Origin: Caenimonas soli
Lineage (GTDB): Bacteria; Pseudomonadota; Gammaproteobacteria; Burkholderiales; Burkholderiaceae_C
Assembly (NCBI RefSeq): GCF_013155545.1
Contig: NZ_JABJVV010000008.1
Span: 124,001 to 188,000, forward strand
DNA length: 64,000 bases
Reading direction: 5' to 3'
Below, piece by piece: positions 1-7,747 of the stretch. The translations under genes and the position numbers were made by a program. The first letter of the stretch is position 1. The number at the start of each line of letters is the position of its first letter. The notes under the pieces are model-generated. The model worked only from the letters and a program-made list of their open reading frames with translations. It was not told where the DNA came from and made no database searches.

Positions 1-1
1 C

Positions 2-184
2 AAGGTTTGTGTGCAGGAACCCGAGAGCGTGTGGACCGCGAACTCGGTGGAAAAGCTGACCAGCGCCAGCGGCTGCAAGACTGAACTGGAGGCCGTGGCG
101 GCCGCCGAACAGAAGGCGCGCCAAGCCATCGCCGAGATCACTTCCGGCTGGGATACAACCAGCCTGCCTGGCGCCCTGAGCTGA
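2..184 (+). CDS. C-terminal end of an unidentified protein (partial)
   Basis: An open frame enters from the left edge and ends at a TGA at 182-184, giving the last 60 residues of a protein. The visible part is hydrophilic, has two cysteines and an alanine/glutamate-rich helix-like stretch, and ends in ALS. No motif is recognisable and its function cannot be told. It is convergent with the next gene, whose stop lies only 7 bases away. The reading frame is favoured because it stays open to the edge with codon use like the neighbours; the rest of the gene is outside the window. Confidence 0.5.
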   Translation, partial: KVCVQEPESVWTANSVEKLTSASGCKTELEAVAAAEQKARQAIAEITSGWDTTSLPGALS

Positions 185-191
185 ACAGCCC

Positions 192-704
192 CTAGCGGCT
201 GGGGCCCGCGCCCATCGCCCTCGTTCCTTGTTCAACGGACTCCACGATAGTGACCGGCGGGTTGCGCATTTCCGTGATCACGATCTGGCGGTTCTGCCTT
301 GCGGCAGCCACGGCCACCGAAGGCACAATCGAGATTCCCGGCGCCATCGCCGCATCGCGCGGCTGAACCAAGGCGACGCCGCCGGCCAGCATGGTGTGGG
401 GCACCTGCATCGCCAGGGCCGTCCGCTGATCGGTCAGCAGCGGCGATGACGAGGTGCTAACGGCAGGGGCGCGAGAGGGCACGATGATGTCCGGGCAGTT
501 GGCAGCCGCGTCGAAGATCATGTGGCCGCCGGGGAATCGCTCGGGCAGTGTCTCGTGAATGGGCAGGCTCATGTCCACCGGAGGAGTGGATGCGTGATAG
601 GCCACGCGGTCCGCCCGGTCGTAAACGGTGTAGCAGGCAGCGGCGGCCTGCATCGAGGCCGATCCCAGCAGGGAGCACAGCAACAGGCATTTCCAGTGTT
701 TCAT
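192..704 (-). CDS. Hypothetical secreted protein
   Basis: A 170-residue protein of unknown function. I start it at the internal ATG at 704, not the longer frame at 740, because translation then opens with a clean signal peptide: MKHWK followed by a hydrophobic core and an Ala-rich cleavage region near residue 23. The mature part has Cys-Tyr just after the likely cleavage site, a second cysteine and a Pro/Ser-rich middle. No catalytic motif is visible. It stands alone, convergent with the gene on its left and followed upstream by 136 bases without a recognisable gene. Export to the periplasm is inferred from the signal sequence only. Confidence 0.55.
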   Translation of the reverse strand: MKHWKCLLLCSLLGSASMQAAAACYTVYDRADRVAYHASTPPVDMSLPIHETLPERFPGGHMIFDAAANCPDIIVPSRAPAVSTSSSPLLTDQRTALAMQVPHTMLAGGVALVQPRDAAMAPGISIVPSVAVAAARQNRQIVITEMRNPPVTIVESVEQGTRAMGAGPSR

Positions 705-840
705 CAAGGCCTCCCGGTTTACGCGCGGATTCGCGTGCATTGAGGGGCATCCTGAGCGCGATACTGCACAGCCAGTGCAGGCCGGGGCACCCTCTGTTTG
801 TCAGCGAGTTTCGATAGCTCGTAAGCGGCGGCCTGCAAGC

Positions 841-2247
841 TCAAGCTTGAACTAAGTCCCAGCTTGGCCGGTGGGTGCCTGGCGGTACAGACGGCCGCGC
901 CCAACGGGCCGGTGTTCGCGCCAGATGAGCACTGTGGCGGAACGCCCTCAAGTTGCCAAAACCCGACTCGACCGTTTCCAGATAGGGATCGCGGTCCGGC
1001 CGTGCTGCATGCAACCCATCCGGCAGCCGGCCCAAAGAGCGCAACCAGTGACCCGTTTGCGCGAGCGAGACCTGCACGTGCCAGCTGCCGCCTTCGAGCT
1101 GCTGGCGGTGCACTGCCGCTGCCACGCCCATGGCGATCAGGTAGCCGGTCGCCTCGTCGAGGATCTGCATGGGCAAGGCGTGCGGCCTGCCGTCGCCCGC
1201 CGCTTCGCCTTCAGCATGATTGAAGCCCATGGCTGTTTGCACCAGTGAATCGAAGCCGCGGCGCGCCGCCCAAGGCCCCTGGCTGCCATAGGCCGAGAGC
1301 GAGGCATAGACGATGCCGGGACGCTGCGAAGCGATCTCCCGCGGGCCATGGCCCAGGGTTGCCAGGCCGCCGGGGCGATAGCCCTGGATGAATACGTGGG
1401 CCTGCTCCAGCAGACTGCCCATCGCGGCGCGGTCTGCGGGCGCGCGCAAGTCCAGGTGCGCGGAGCGCTTGCCCCGGCTGGTATCGGCGATGGCCTCGAT
1501 ATTGGGCAGGTGCGGCGCATTCACCAGCATGACGTCCGCCCCATAGGCTGCCAGTGCGCGGCCGCCCACCGGCCCGGCGAGGATGCGGGTGAGATCGAGG
1601 ACCTTCACGCCTTCCAGGGGGCGCTGATCGGCCCCCAGCGGTGGCAGCGGTGGCAGCGGTAGCGGCGGCGCGTCGCCGATGCGCTCGATGCGCATGAGCG
1701 GTTGGCCGGCCACGGCCCGGCCCGGCTCACTCGCGTCCCATTCATCGAAGCTGCGCAGGGCCGTTGCCACCAGCCTCGCATCGGCGGCCGCGGTCTCGAA
1801 CTCGATCGCCCGCCAGGAAAGCAGGGCCCGCTCGGCGTCGGCGCGTCCCGCCGTCGCCGGATCCAGTCCCAGCAGTTTCAGCGCGCCTTCGCGGTGGTGA
1901 GCAAAATTGGCGTGGACTCGCACCCAGCCGTCCGCGCAGGCGTACAGGCCCGAGAATTTGTCCCACAACTCGGGTACGCGGCCATCGATGCTGAACCAGC
2001 CGGTGCACTCCAGCGCCGCGTGGACCATGTCCACACCGACCGCCTGCCGCGCTGCGCCACGAACGTGTCCCACCTCGCAAGCCGCCAGTGCGGCGGCAGC
2101 TATCGTGGCCTGCGCGGCCGTACCGACCGCGAAGGAAGATGGGAGGACCGGATCGGCTCCGGCCAGGGTCGCGAAGCCCAGGGCCTGCGCGGGCAACCCG
2201 CCGAGCTGCCACAGCCCCGCCAGGGCTTCGCGCGGGTCGGGCTTCAC
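841..2247 (-). CDS. CaiB/BaiF (family III) CoA-transferase
   Basis: A 468-residue protein of the CaiB/BaiF family, cytoplasmic enzymes that move CoA between carboxylic acids. The second half has the family's most recognisable run: VKVLDLTRILAGPVGGR near residue 215, then GADVMLVN, RGKRSAHLDLR and a YASLSAYG segment. The N-terminal third resembles a diverged repeat of the fold, as in longer members of the family. The start is a GTG one base after the stop of scoB, so translation is probably coupled and the gene forms an operon with scoAB. The substrate cannot be read from sequence; the neighbours suggest organic-acid or ketone-body metabolism. Confidence 0.8.
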   Translation of the reverse strand: MKPDPREALAGLWQLGGLPAQALGFATLAGADPVLPSSFAVGTAAQATIAAAALAACEVGHVRGAARQAVGVDMVHAALECTGWFSIDGRVPELWDKFSGLYACADGWVRVHANFAHHREGALKLLGLDPATAGRADAERALLSWRAIEFETAAADARLVATALRSFDEWDASEPGRAVAGQPLMRIERIGDAPPLPLPPLPPLGADQRPLEGVKVLDLTRILAGPVGGRALAAYGADVMLVNAPHLPNIEAIADTSRGKRSAHLDLRAPADRAAMGSLLEQAHVFIQGYRPGGLATLGHGPREIASQRPGIVYASLSAYGSQGPWAARRGFDSLVQTAMGFNHAEGEAAGDGRPHALPMQILDEATGYLIAMGVAAAVHRQQLEGGSWHVQVSLAQTGHWLRSLGRLPDGLHAARPDRDPYLETVESGFGNLRAFRHSAHLARTPARWARPSVPPGTHRPSWDLVQA

Positions 2248-2248
2248 C

Positions 2249-2884
2249 TCAATGCAGCTTGACGCCCGTCTTCGCCTGCAGCGCTTCCATGGTCACGCCG
2301 GGCGCCATTTCGACGACCTTCAGGCCCTGAGGGGTCACGTCCATCACGGCCAGGTCGGTGATGATGCGATCGACCACGCCGACGCCGGTGAGCGGCAACG
2401 TGCACTTCTCCAGGATCTTGAGATCCTCGGTGCCGTCCTTCTTGCGCGCGACATGCTCCATCAGCACGATCACGCGCTTGACGCCGGCCACGAGATCCAT
2501 CGCGCCGCCCATGCCCTTGACCATCTTGCCCGGGATCATCCAGTTGGCCAGGTCGCCCTTCTCGCTCACTTGCATCGCGCCGAGGATGGAGAGATTGATC
2601 TTGCCGCCGCGGATCATGGCGAAGCTGTCGTGGCTGCCGAAGATCGACGAGCCCTTGATGGTGGTAACGGTCTGCTTGCCCGCGTTGATCAGGTCGGCAT
2701 CGACCTGGTCCTCGGTTGGGAACGGGCCGATGCCCAGCATGCCGTTCTCGGACTGCAGCCACACTTCCTTGGTGCCCGTGAAGTTGGCCACCAGTGTCGG
2801 GATGCCGATGCCGAGATTGACGTAGAAGCCGTCTTCGAGTTCCTGCGCCGCGCGCGCGGCCATCTGGTCTTGGGTCCAAGGCAT
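2249..2884 (-). CDS. scoB: 3-oxoacid CoA-transferase subunit B
   Basis: The 211-residue beta subunit of succinyl-CoA:3-ketoacid CoA-transferase, which activates acetoacetate (or 3-oxoadipate in the PcaJ version) with CoA from succinyl-CoA. The LGIGIPTLV segment near residue 24 and the SENGMLG motif carrying the catalytic glutamate (Glu46) are intact, and the length matches the family. It lies 55 bases downstream of scoA, with a small palindromic repeat in the gap, and 1 base upstream of the CaiB-type gene. The sequence looks closer to ScoB than to PcaJ, but the pca genes at 21.5-24 kb leave a role in the beta-ketoadipate pathway open. Confidence 0.92.
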   Translation of the reverse strand: MPWTQDQMAARAAQELEDGFYVNLGIGIPTLVANFTGTKEVWLQSENGMLGIGPFPTEDQVDADLINAGKQTVTTIKGSSIFGSHDSFAMIRGGKINLSILGAMQVSEKGDLANWMIPGKMVKGMGGAMDLVAGVKRVIVLMEHVARKKDGTEDLKILEKCTLPLTGVGVVDRIITDLAVMDVTPQGLKVVEMAPGVTMEALQAKTGVKLH

Positions 2885-2904
2885 GTCATGCTCTCCAGTC
2901 AGTT

Positions 2905-2930
2905 GGGGACAGAGCTAAAGATCTGTCCCG
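2905..2930. repeat. Small REP-like inverted repeat between scoA and scoB
   Basis: Arms GGGACAGA (2906-2913) and TCTGTCCC (2922-2929) pair perfectly around an 8-base loop, flanked by TTG and CAA-like bases. The motif resembles the short 'ggggacaga' extragenic repeats common in betaproteobacteria. It sits in the only sizeable gap of the sco operon and may stabilise or attenuate the transcript. Confidence 0.5.
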
Positions 2931-2939
2931 CAAAGTTAT

Positions 2940-3635
2940 CTAGTTGGTGATCGTCCGCTTTTCGATGCGCTTTTCCGGGGTCGCATTGAGCACGATGCGG
3001 TGCACGTAGATGCCCGGCAGATGGATGTCGTCGGGCGCGAGCTCGCCGACCTCGACGATCTTCTCGACTTCGACGATGCAAACCTTGCCGGCCATCGCCG
3101 CAGCCGGGTTGAAATTGCGCGCCGTCAGGTTGAAGCGAAGGTTGCCCGACTTGTCTGCCACGTGCGCTTTGACCAGGGCCACGTCGGGCACCAGGGAACG
3201 CTCCATCACATAGGTTTCGCCGTCGAACTCGCGCTGCTCCTTGCCTTCGGCCACCATGGTGCCGACGCCGGTCTTGGTGAAGAAGGCCGGGATGCCGGCG
3301 CCCCCGGCACGCAGCTTCTCGGCCAGCGTGCCCTGCGGCGTGAATTCAAGCTCGAGCTCACCGGCCAGGTACTGGCGCTCGAACTCTTTGTTCTCGCCGA
3401 CATAGCTGGAAATCATCTTCTTGATCTGACGCGTTTCCAGCAGCTTGCCCAGGCCGAAGCCATCGACGCCCGCGTTGTTGGAAATCACGGTCAGATTCTT
3501 CGAGCCGCTATCGCGCAACGCGTCGATCAGCGCCTCGGGAATGCCGCATAGGCCGAAACCGCCGACAGCCAGCAATTGGCCATCCTTCACCACGCCCTGG
3601 AGGGCGGCGGCGGCGGAAGGAAAGAGCTTATTCAC
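2940..3635 (-). CDS. scoA: 3-oxoacid CoA-transferase subunit A
   Basis: The 231-residue alpha subunit partnering scoB. The CoA-binding glycine loop [10 protein letters not shown] (residues 25-34) is present, followed by the SCOT-type run around [12 protein letters not shown] and the glycine-rich [19 protein letters not shown] region (positions about 119-137). A longer frame begins at 3668, but the GTG at 3635 is preceded by an excellent AGGAGAC ribosome binding site (3641-3647 on the complement), so I choose it. It is the first gene of a scoA-scoB-CaiB operon, divergent from a PAS-LuxR regulator gene, and an imperfect palindrome lies in the shared promoter region. Confidence 0.92.
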   Translation of the reverse strand: MNKLFPSAAAALQGVVKDGQLLAVGGFGLCGIPEALIDALRDSGSKNLTVISNNAGVDGFGLGKLLETRQIKKMISSYVGENKEFERQYLAGELELEFTPQGTLAEKLRAGGAGIPAFFTKTGVGTMVAEGKEQREFDGETYVMERSLVPDVALVKAHVADKSGNLRFNLTARNFNPAAAMAGKVCIVEVEKIVEVGELAPDDIHLPGIYVHRIVLNATPEKRIEKRTITN

Positions 3636-3690
3636 TAAAAGTCTCCTGCTAGAAACCCGGGGTCGCACGCGCCGGAATGCCGTTACGATA

Positions 3691-3710
3691 CTACCTAATG
3701 AGTTACGTAG
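3691..3710. promoter_or_regulatory. Putative operator between scoA and the PAS-LuxR gene
   Basis: The bases CTACCTAA TGAG TTACGTAG form an inverted repeat with 8-base arms (7 of 8 paired) and a 4-base centre. A further GTAG half-site follows at 3717-3720. It lies in the 96-base divergent promoter region, 21 bases before the regulator's start codon. Its size and place suit a dimeric LuxR-type activator; that this regulator binds here is inferred. Confidence 0.5.
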
Positions 3711-3731
3711 TTCTCCGTAGAGATTAGCCCG

Positions 3732-4277
3732 ATGGACGTCGACTATCGCCTTGCCTTCAACCTCGCACCCGTGGGCCTGTGCCTATCGCGCAATCGCGCC
3801 ATTGTGGACTGCAACCAGCAGCTGTGCGAGATGTTCGGTTCGTCCCGGGAATTGCTGATCGGCCAGTCGTTCCAGATGCTCTATCCCAGCGCGGATGAGT
3901 ACGAGCGGCTCGGTGCGCGCATGGCGCCCATCCTCAATGCGCGGGGGCATTACGCCGACGATCGCATCATGAAGCGCGCCAACGGAGAAGTCTTCTGGTG
4001 CCACGTCACGGGGCGTGCGCTCAACCGCGAAACCCCGCATGAGTCGGGCATCTGGGCTTTCGAGGACCTGAGCTCGCAGCGGCCGGTGAAGGCCGAGCTC
4101 ACCGCGCGCGAGCGCGAAGTGGCCGCCCGCCTGCTCGATGGCATGACCTCCAAGGAAATCGGCAAGGCCCTCACGATCAGCCACCGCACGGTGGAGATCT
4201 ATCGCGCCCGCCTCATGCGCAAGTACAAGGCCAACACCACGGCCGACCTGGTGCACAAGCTGATGGCGGGCGCCTGA
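3732..4277 (+). CDS. PAS-LuxR family transcriptional regulator
   Basis: A 181-residue two-domain regulator. Residues about 5-112 form a PAS sensor domain ([18 protein letters not shown], then a NANGEVFW-like [16 protein letters not shown] strand), which would sense a small ligand or redox state. Residues 120-181 are a LuxR/FixJ-type helix-turn-helix with LTAREREV, the [25 protein letters not shown] recognition region (helix at about 139-163) and a C-terminal helix. No phosphoacceptor receiver domain is present. It is transcribed away from scoAB-CaiB and probably controls them and itself through the palindrome at 3691-3710. No kinase partner lies nearby. Confidence 0.82.
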   Translation: MDVDYRLAFNLAPVGLCLSRNRAIVDCNQQLCEMFGSSRELLIGQSFQMLYPSADEYERLGARMAPILNARGHYADDRIMKRANGEVFWCHVTGRALNRETPHESGIWAFEDLSSQRPVKAELTAREREVAARLLDGMTSKEIGKALTISHRTVEIYRARLMRKYKANTTADLVHKLMAGA

Positions 4278-4294
4278 AGGGGGCGTCCCAACGC

Positions 4295-4315
4295 AAAACG
4301 CCCCACGCGGGGGCG
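4295..4315 (-). terminator. Rho-independent terminator
   Basis: CGCCCC (4299-4304) pairs with GGGGCG (4310-4315) around a 5-base loop. Read on the minus strand the hairpin is followed by TTTT, so it ends transcription of the 4342-4677 gene. It may also act weakly on the plus strand for the regulator gene that ends at 4277. Confidence 0.7.
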
Positions 4316-4341
4316 CTTCAGGTCCTGCACTCGCGCTCGGC

Positions 4342-4677
4342 TTATTTTTCGCCGGAGGCGATCTGGCCTTTCTTGACGGCCTCGGCGGCGGCCGCCTTGC
4401 GCTTGGCAGCGGCGGCGACCCGCTCGTCCTTGGTCAACTTCCTGGCCACGCCCGCAGGTGCCGGGTCCGCATCAGCCTCGGTGGTCTTTGCCTTGGCGAT
4501 GACCTTGCCCTCTGCCTTGCGCGCGGCCTTGGCAGAGGCCTTTTCCTCGGGCGTGACCTTGGACACGGCCGGGCCCTTCGATTGCGCCGGGTCCACTTCA
4601 CCCTTCGTCTGGGCGAAGGCGCTGACGGCGAAAGCCTGCGCAACCGCCAGGCTCAGGGGAATAAGAAGCTGCTTCAT
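4342..4677 (-). CDS. Small Ala/Lys-rich secreted protein
   Basis: A 111-residue protein with a standard signal peptide (MKQLLIPLSLAVAQAF, cleavage near AFAQ at 23). The mature part is low-complexity and highly charged, with repeated Lys-Ala patterns (EEKASAKAARKAEGK, then AAAAKRKAAAAEAVKK). Such proteins are common in Comamonadaceae and are sometimes loosely labelled TolA-like, but no TolA domain is visible. It is probably a periplasmic, helical or disordered protein of unknown role. It is a single gene with its own terminator at 4295-4315. Confidence 0.65.
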   Translation of the reverse strand: MKQLLIPLSLAVAQAFAVSAFAQTKGEVDPAQSKGPAVSKVTPEEKASAKAARKAEGKVIAKAKTTEADADPAPAGVARKLTKDERVAAAAKRKAAAAEAVKKGQIASGEK

Positions 4678-4784
4678 AGGTACTCCAGTTGATGGTTGAG
4701 GGAAGGTAAGTACCAGTATTTCACGTGCCTCTCGCGCGCGCGTTGATATTCGTCAACTCGCCGGCGCTCTCTCACGGCCCCGCT

Positions 4785-5702
4785 CTAAGGCCGCGCTTGC
4801 TGCCGCTGCAGTTCCCTGCGCTTCATCTCCAGGTAGGTGTCGCGGTCGATCTCGTACAGCTGGCGCGGATACTTCTGCGTTCTGGCGAACCAGCCCTCCA
4901 GCCTTTGTTCCGGCTGCCGCGCCGGCTCCACCGACAGCGCATCGAGATAGGCTTCGATGGCCAGGTAGTAGCGCATCGTGTTTCTCTCGACCACGCCGCG
5001 CACGCCACCGATAAGAACAGGCGGCTCGCCGGCATGCGCTGCCGCAGTGGGGGTAAAGCCGACCTTGCCGCGGCCGACGGTCGCCAGGTAGAGCTGCATG
5101 GCGATGCGACCCGCGCGCCCGTAGGCGAAGGCATAACGCATGTGGATGAAGCTGCGGCCTTCCGCGACCGGAATCGCCTCGAGCACGATCCGGTAGTCGC
5201 GTGTTCCCAGTGGACCGTCGGCGGCATCGAGTTCGATGCGCAGGTACTCGGGGTCCACGGCCACCCTCTGATACGAAAATACGACAGGAGACGCTTCGGC
5301 CAAAGGCTGGTCATGCTTGCGGCCGATGCGCAGTTCGAGTTGGTTGGCGCCCCCTTCCTTCGCGGTTCGGCAGTATTTGGTGTTCAAGTGGAGGATCAGC
5401 ACGTCGCACCAATGCTCGGCCTCGGCGAGCGCTGCGCTCACGGTTGCGAACGAATGCTCGACCAAGGCGTAGACGTCGCCCTCGAGCTGCCGCGCGCTTT
5501 CACGCGATTCGAGATACAGCGGCCCCTGGAAGTGATTGCTGGCCAGCTGGGTGGCCAGCGCGATGTGCTTGTCGCGCAGGGCGGCAGCCCCAAGCGCCTG
5601 CCCCCCGGCAGCGCCCCAGGCCGGCACGAGCAACACCAGCCAGACCGGCAACACGATCGCGTAGCGGGCGAGCCGCTGAAGGCCAGGGATGAACGACGGC
5701 AT
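4785..5702 (-). CDS. Unknown exported or membrane-anchored protein
   Basis: A 305-residue protein I do not recognise. It opens with a hydrophobic segment (residues about 13-32, YAIVLPVWLVLLVPAWG) that may be an uncleaved signal anchor or a signal peptide ending near Ala-Gly-Gly. The rest is soluble, with a pair of cysteines (HWCDVLILHLNTKYC), a predicted beta-rich middle and a C-terminal region rich in Arg and Gln. The strand pattern around RIELDAADGPLGTRDYRIVLEA could suggest a lipid- or ligand-binding fold, but this is a guess. It is flanked by independent genes and there is no operon to hint at a role. Confidence 0.6.
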   Translation of the reverse strand: MPSFIPGLQRLARYAIVLPVWLVLLVPAWGAAGGQALGAAALRDKHIALATQLASNHFQGPLYLESRESARQLEGDVYALVEHSFATVSAALAEAEHWCDVLILHLNTKYCRTAKEGGANQLELRIGRKHDQPLAEASPVVFSYQRVAVDPEYLRIELDAADGPLGTRDYRIVLEAIPVAEGRSFIHMRYAFAYGRAGRIAMQLYLATVGRGKVGFTPTAAAHAGEPPVLIGGVRGVVERNTMRYYLAIEAYLDALSVEPARQPEQRLEGWFARTQKYPRQLYEIDRDTYLEMKRRELQRQQARP

Positions 5703-5816
5703 GTCCCTTATTGTTGCCAGTCGATCACCACCAGAACTTGCGAAAGATCAAGTTTCGTGTCGGCGCGCGCCGCCTGCAATGGCGAAGCATAATCAGCCCG
5801 CCACCAGGAGACCGAT

Positions 5817-6389
5817 GTGAACCGCTACCCCGCCCCCGAACTCAGCGATGTGCCCGAAGACATCAGGGCCCGGATACTCGAAGTGCAGGACAAGGCCGGC
5901 TTCGTGCCGAACGTGTTCCTGGCCCTGGCGCGCCGGCCTGCCGAGTGGCGGGCGTTTTTCGCGTATCACGATGCCCTCATGCTCAAGGAGGAAGGCTCGC
6001 TCACCAAGGGTGACCGCGAGATGATCGTCACCACCACCAGCGCCGCCAACAGCTGCCTGTACTGCGTGGTGGCCCATGGCGCGCTCTTGCGCATCTACGA
6101 GAAAAAGCCGCTGGTCGCCGACCAGGTGGCGGTGAACTACCGCAAGGCCGACATCACGCCGCGCCAGCGGGCCATGCTGGACTTCGCCATGAAAGTCTGC
6201 CTCCGTTCGGATGAGGTCGCCGAGGAGGATTTCGCCCCCCTGCACGCGCACGGCTTTTCCGACGAAGACATCTGGGACATCGCCGCCATCACGGCCTTCT
6301 TCGGCTTGTCGAACCGGCTCGCAAGCTTTTCGAACATGATGCCGAACCCCGAGTTCTACTTGATGGGCCGTGTGCCCAAGCAGAAGTAG
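5817..6389 (+). CDS. AhpD-like peroxidase-related protein (carboxymuconolactone decarboxylase family)
   Basis: A 190-residue protein of the alkylhydroperoxidase D-like superfamily, in the group called peroxidase-related enzymes. The redox-active motif is intact: Cys80-Leu-Tyr-Cys83 followed by His87, with Glu68 placed as the upstream proton-relay residue (REMIVTTTSAANSC). The predicted role is disulphide-based reduction of peroxides, or a related thiol redox reaction, in the cytoplasm. The start is a GTG at 5817; an overlapping ATG is followed at once by a stop, and AGGAG lies 6 bases before the GTG. It is convergent with the thioesterase gene, 7 bases apart. Confidence 0.82.
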   Translation: MNRYPAPELSDVPEDIRARILEVQDKAGFVPNVFLALARRPAEWRAFFAYHDALMLKEEGSLTKGDREMIVTTTSAANSCLYCVVAHGALLRIYEKKPLVADQVAVNYRKADITPRQRAMLDFAMKVCLRSDEVAEEDFAPLHAHGFSDEDIWDIAAITAFFGLSNRLASFSNMMPNPEFYLMGRVPKQK

Positions 6390-6396
6390 CGGGAAC

Positions 6397-6816
6397 TCAC
6401 TGCAGCCGGACGCGCAGCCAGTCCGGCATCGGCGCCGATTTCTGCGCGGGGAAATTGACCCAGATCGTGGTGGCGCCGCCGGCCGCGTAAATGACGCCGG
6501 GGTCCTCGGCCCGCTCCATCGTTCCCCAGCTCTCGAAGCTACTGCGACCCGGGTCGCTCACGTACATCTTCATCAGCACATCGCCCGGGTATTCGAGCTG
6601 CTTGTAGAAGTTGCAGAAGGCGTTGACGATGACCGGCCCCTCGCCCTGCGGATCGGGCTGGGCGCCGATGGAGCGCAACCAGTCGATGCGGATGGTTTCG
6701 AGATAGCGGAAATACGTCGTGTTGTTGACGTGATTCATCGCATCCATATCGCCCCAACGGATGGAGACGCGCATCTCATAGACCAGCTTCTTGTTCTCCG
6801 GGATCTCGATCCTCAT
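6397..6816 (-). CDS. Hot-dog fold acyl-CoA thioesterase (4HBT family)
   Basis: A 139-residue single-domain hot-dog protein. The motif WGDMDAMNHVNNTTYFRYLE (residues 21-40) is typical of 4-hydroxybenzoyl-CoA thioesterase-like and YbgC-like enzymes, with Asp25 in the catalytic position. It probably hydrolyses an acyl- or aryl-CoA in the cytoplasm. It lies 8 bases downstream of the SDR gene on the same strand, so the two are likely co-transcribed. The pairing of an SDR with a thioesterase fits short-chain acyl-CoA handling; the real substrate is not evident. Confidence 0.82.
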   Translation of the reverse strand: MRIEIPENKKLVYEMRVSIRWGDMDAMNHVNNTTYFRYLETIRIDWLRSIGAQPDPQGEGPVIVNAFCNFYKQLEYPGDVLMKMYVSDPGRSSFESWGTMERAEDPGVIYAAGGATTIWVNFPAQKSAPMPDWLRVRLQ

Positions 6817-6824
6817 TGTTCAGC

Positions 6825-7607
6825 CTAAACCGCGAAGCCGTCGTCGGCCGCGATCACGGCGCCGTTGATGAAGTGGCTCTGGCTGCTGGCCAGCAGCACG
6901 ATGAGTGCGTCCAGGTCTTCGGGCTGGCCGACGCGCTTGCGCGGCAGCATCTGCATCAGCTTCTGGCCCTGCTCGGTGTTCCAGTGGTGGTGGTTGATCT
7001 CGGTATCGATGTAGCCGGGACAGATGGCGTTGACGTTGATCTCGAAGCGGCCCCACTCCAGTGCCATGGCCTTGGTCATCTGGACGACGGCCGCCTTGCT
7101 CATGCAGTACACGCCTATCTGCGGCAACACCTTGAGCCCGGCCATGGAGGCGATATTGATGATGCGCCCGCCGGTATACGTGCCGGGTGCCGCGCCGCGC
7201 GCCCGCGCCAGCATCCGCTTGCCTACTTCCTGGGCCACGAAAAAGGCGCCCTTGACGTTGGTGTCGAAGATGAAGTCGTACTCCTCCTCGCCGACGTCCT
7301 GGATGCGCTGCGTGGTGCTCACGCCCGAGTTGTTGACCAGGATGTCGATGGAGCCCACTTCGGTTTCCGCGTGGGCCACCGCTGACTTGATGCTGTCCAT
7401 GTCGGTGACGTCCAGCTGCAGCACATGGGCGTCGCCGCCCTCGGCTTCGATCTGGGCGCGCAGGTCCTTGAGCTTTTCCACCCGGCGGCTGGCCAGGACC
7501 ACGGCGGCGCCGGCACGGGAAAGCGCACGCGCGAACTGCGCACCCAGGCCGCTGGATGCGCCCGTCACAAAGGCGACCCGGCCGGACAAATCGATGGTGT
7601 AACTCAC
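6825..7607 (-). CDS. Short-chain dehydrogenase/reductase
   Basis: A 260-residue classical SDR. The cofactor loop TGASSGLG (15-22), the NNSG structural motif (about 93-96) and the catalytic Ser154, Tyr167 and Lys171 are all present, followed by the C-terminal CPGYIDTE substrate region. The frame can be extended to 7724, but the GTG at 7607 has an AGGAGA ribosome binding site directly before it and removes a nonsense-like basic leader, so it is preferred. It probably oxidises or reduces an alcohol/ketone such as a 3-hydroxyacyl-CoA. It shares an operon with the thioesterase and is divergent from the ETF-QO gene. Confidence 0.87.
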   Translation of the reverse strand: MSYTIDLSGRVAFVTGASSGLGAQFARALSRAGAAVVLASRRVEKLKDLRAQIEAEGGDAHVLQLDVTDMDSIKSAVAHAETEVGSIDILVNNSGVSTTQRIQDVGEEEYDFIFDTNVKGAFFVAQEVGKRMLARARGAAPGTYTGGRIINIASMAGLKVLPQIGVYCMSKAAVVQMTKAMALEWGRFEINVNAICPGYIDTEINHHHWNTEQGQKLMQMLPRKRVGQPEDLDALIVLLASSQSHFINGAVIAADDGFAV

Positions 7608-7747
7608 AAGAGTCTCCTGCCTAAAATAGGCGTCAAAAAGTAAGAGCAGTCGCTCGACTTGGCGCGTGCGCCGAATAGAATTAGTTCCACCTGCGAGCCG
7701 GTCCGCCGCACGCCGTCTTGTCAAAAACCATTATCAGCGAGAGAGCA

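Noticed and set aside
841..2247. Frameshift at the C-terminus of the CaiB-type gene
   Set aside because: The last 40 residues are Arg/Pro-rich and looked shifted, but the frame ends normally and the pattern ARPSVPPGTHRPSW is plausible for this subfamily, so it is kept as intact.
5817..6389. pcaC (4-carboxymuconolactone decarboxylase)
   Set aside because: It shares the superfamily fold but carries the CxxC-x3-H redox motif of AhpD-like proteins; the real pcaC is at 22342-22755.
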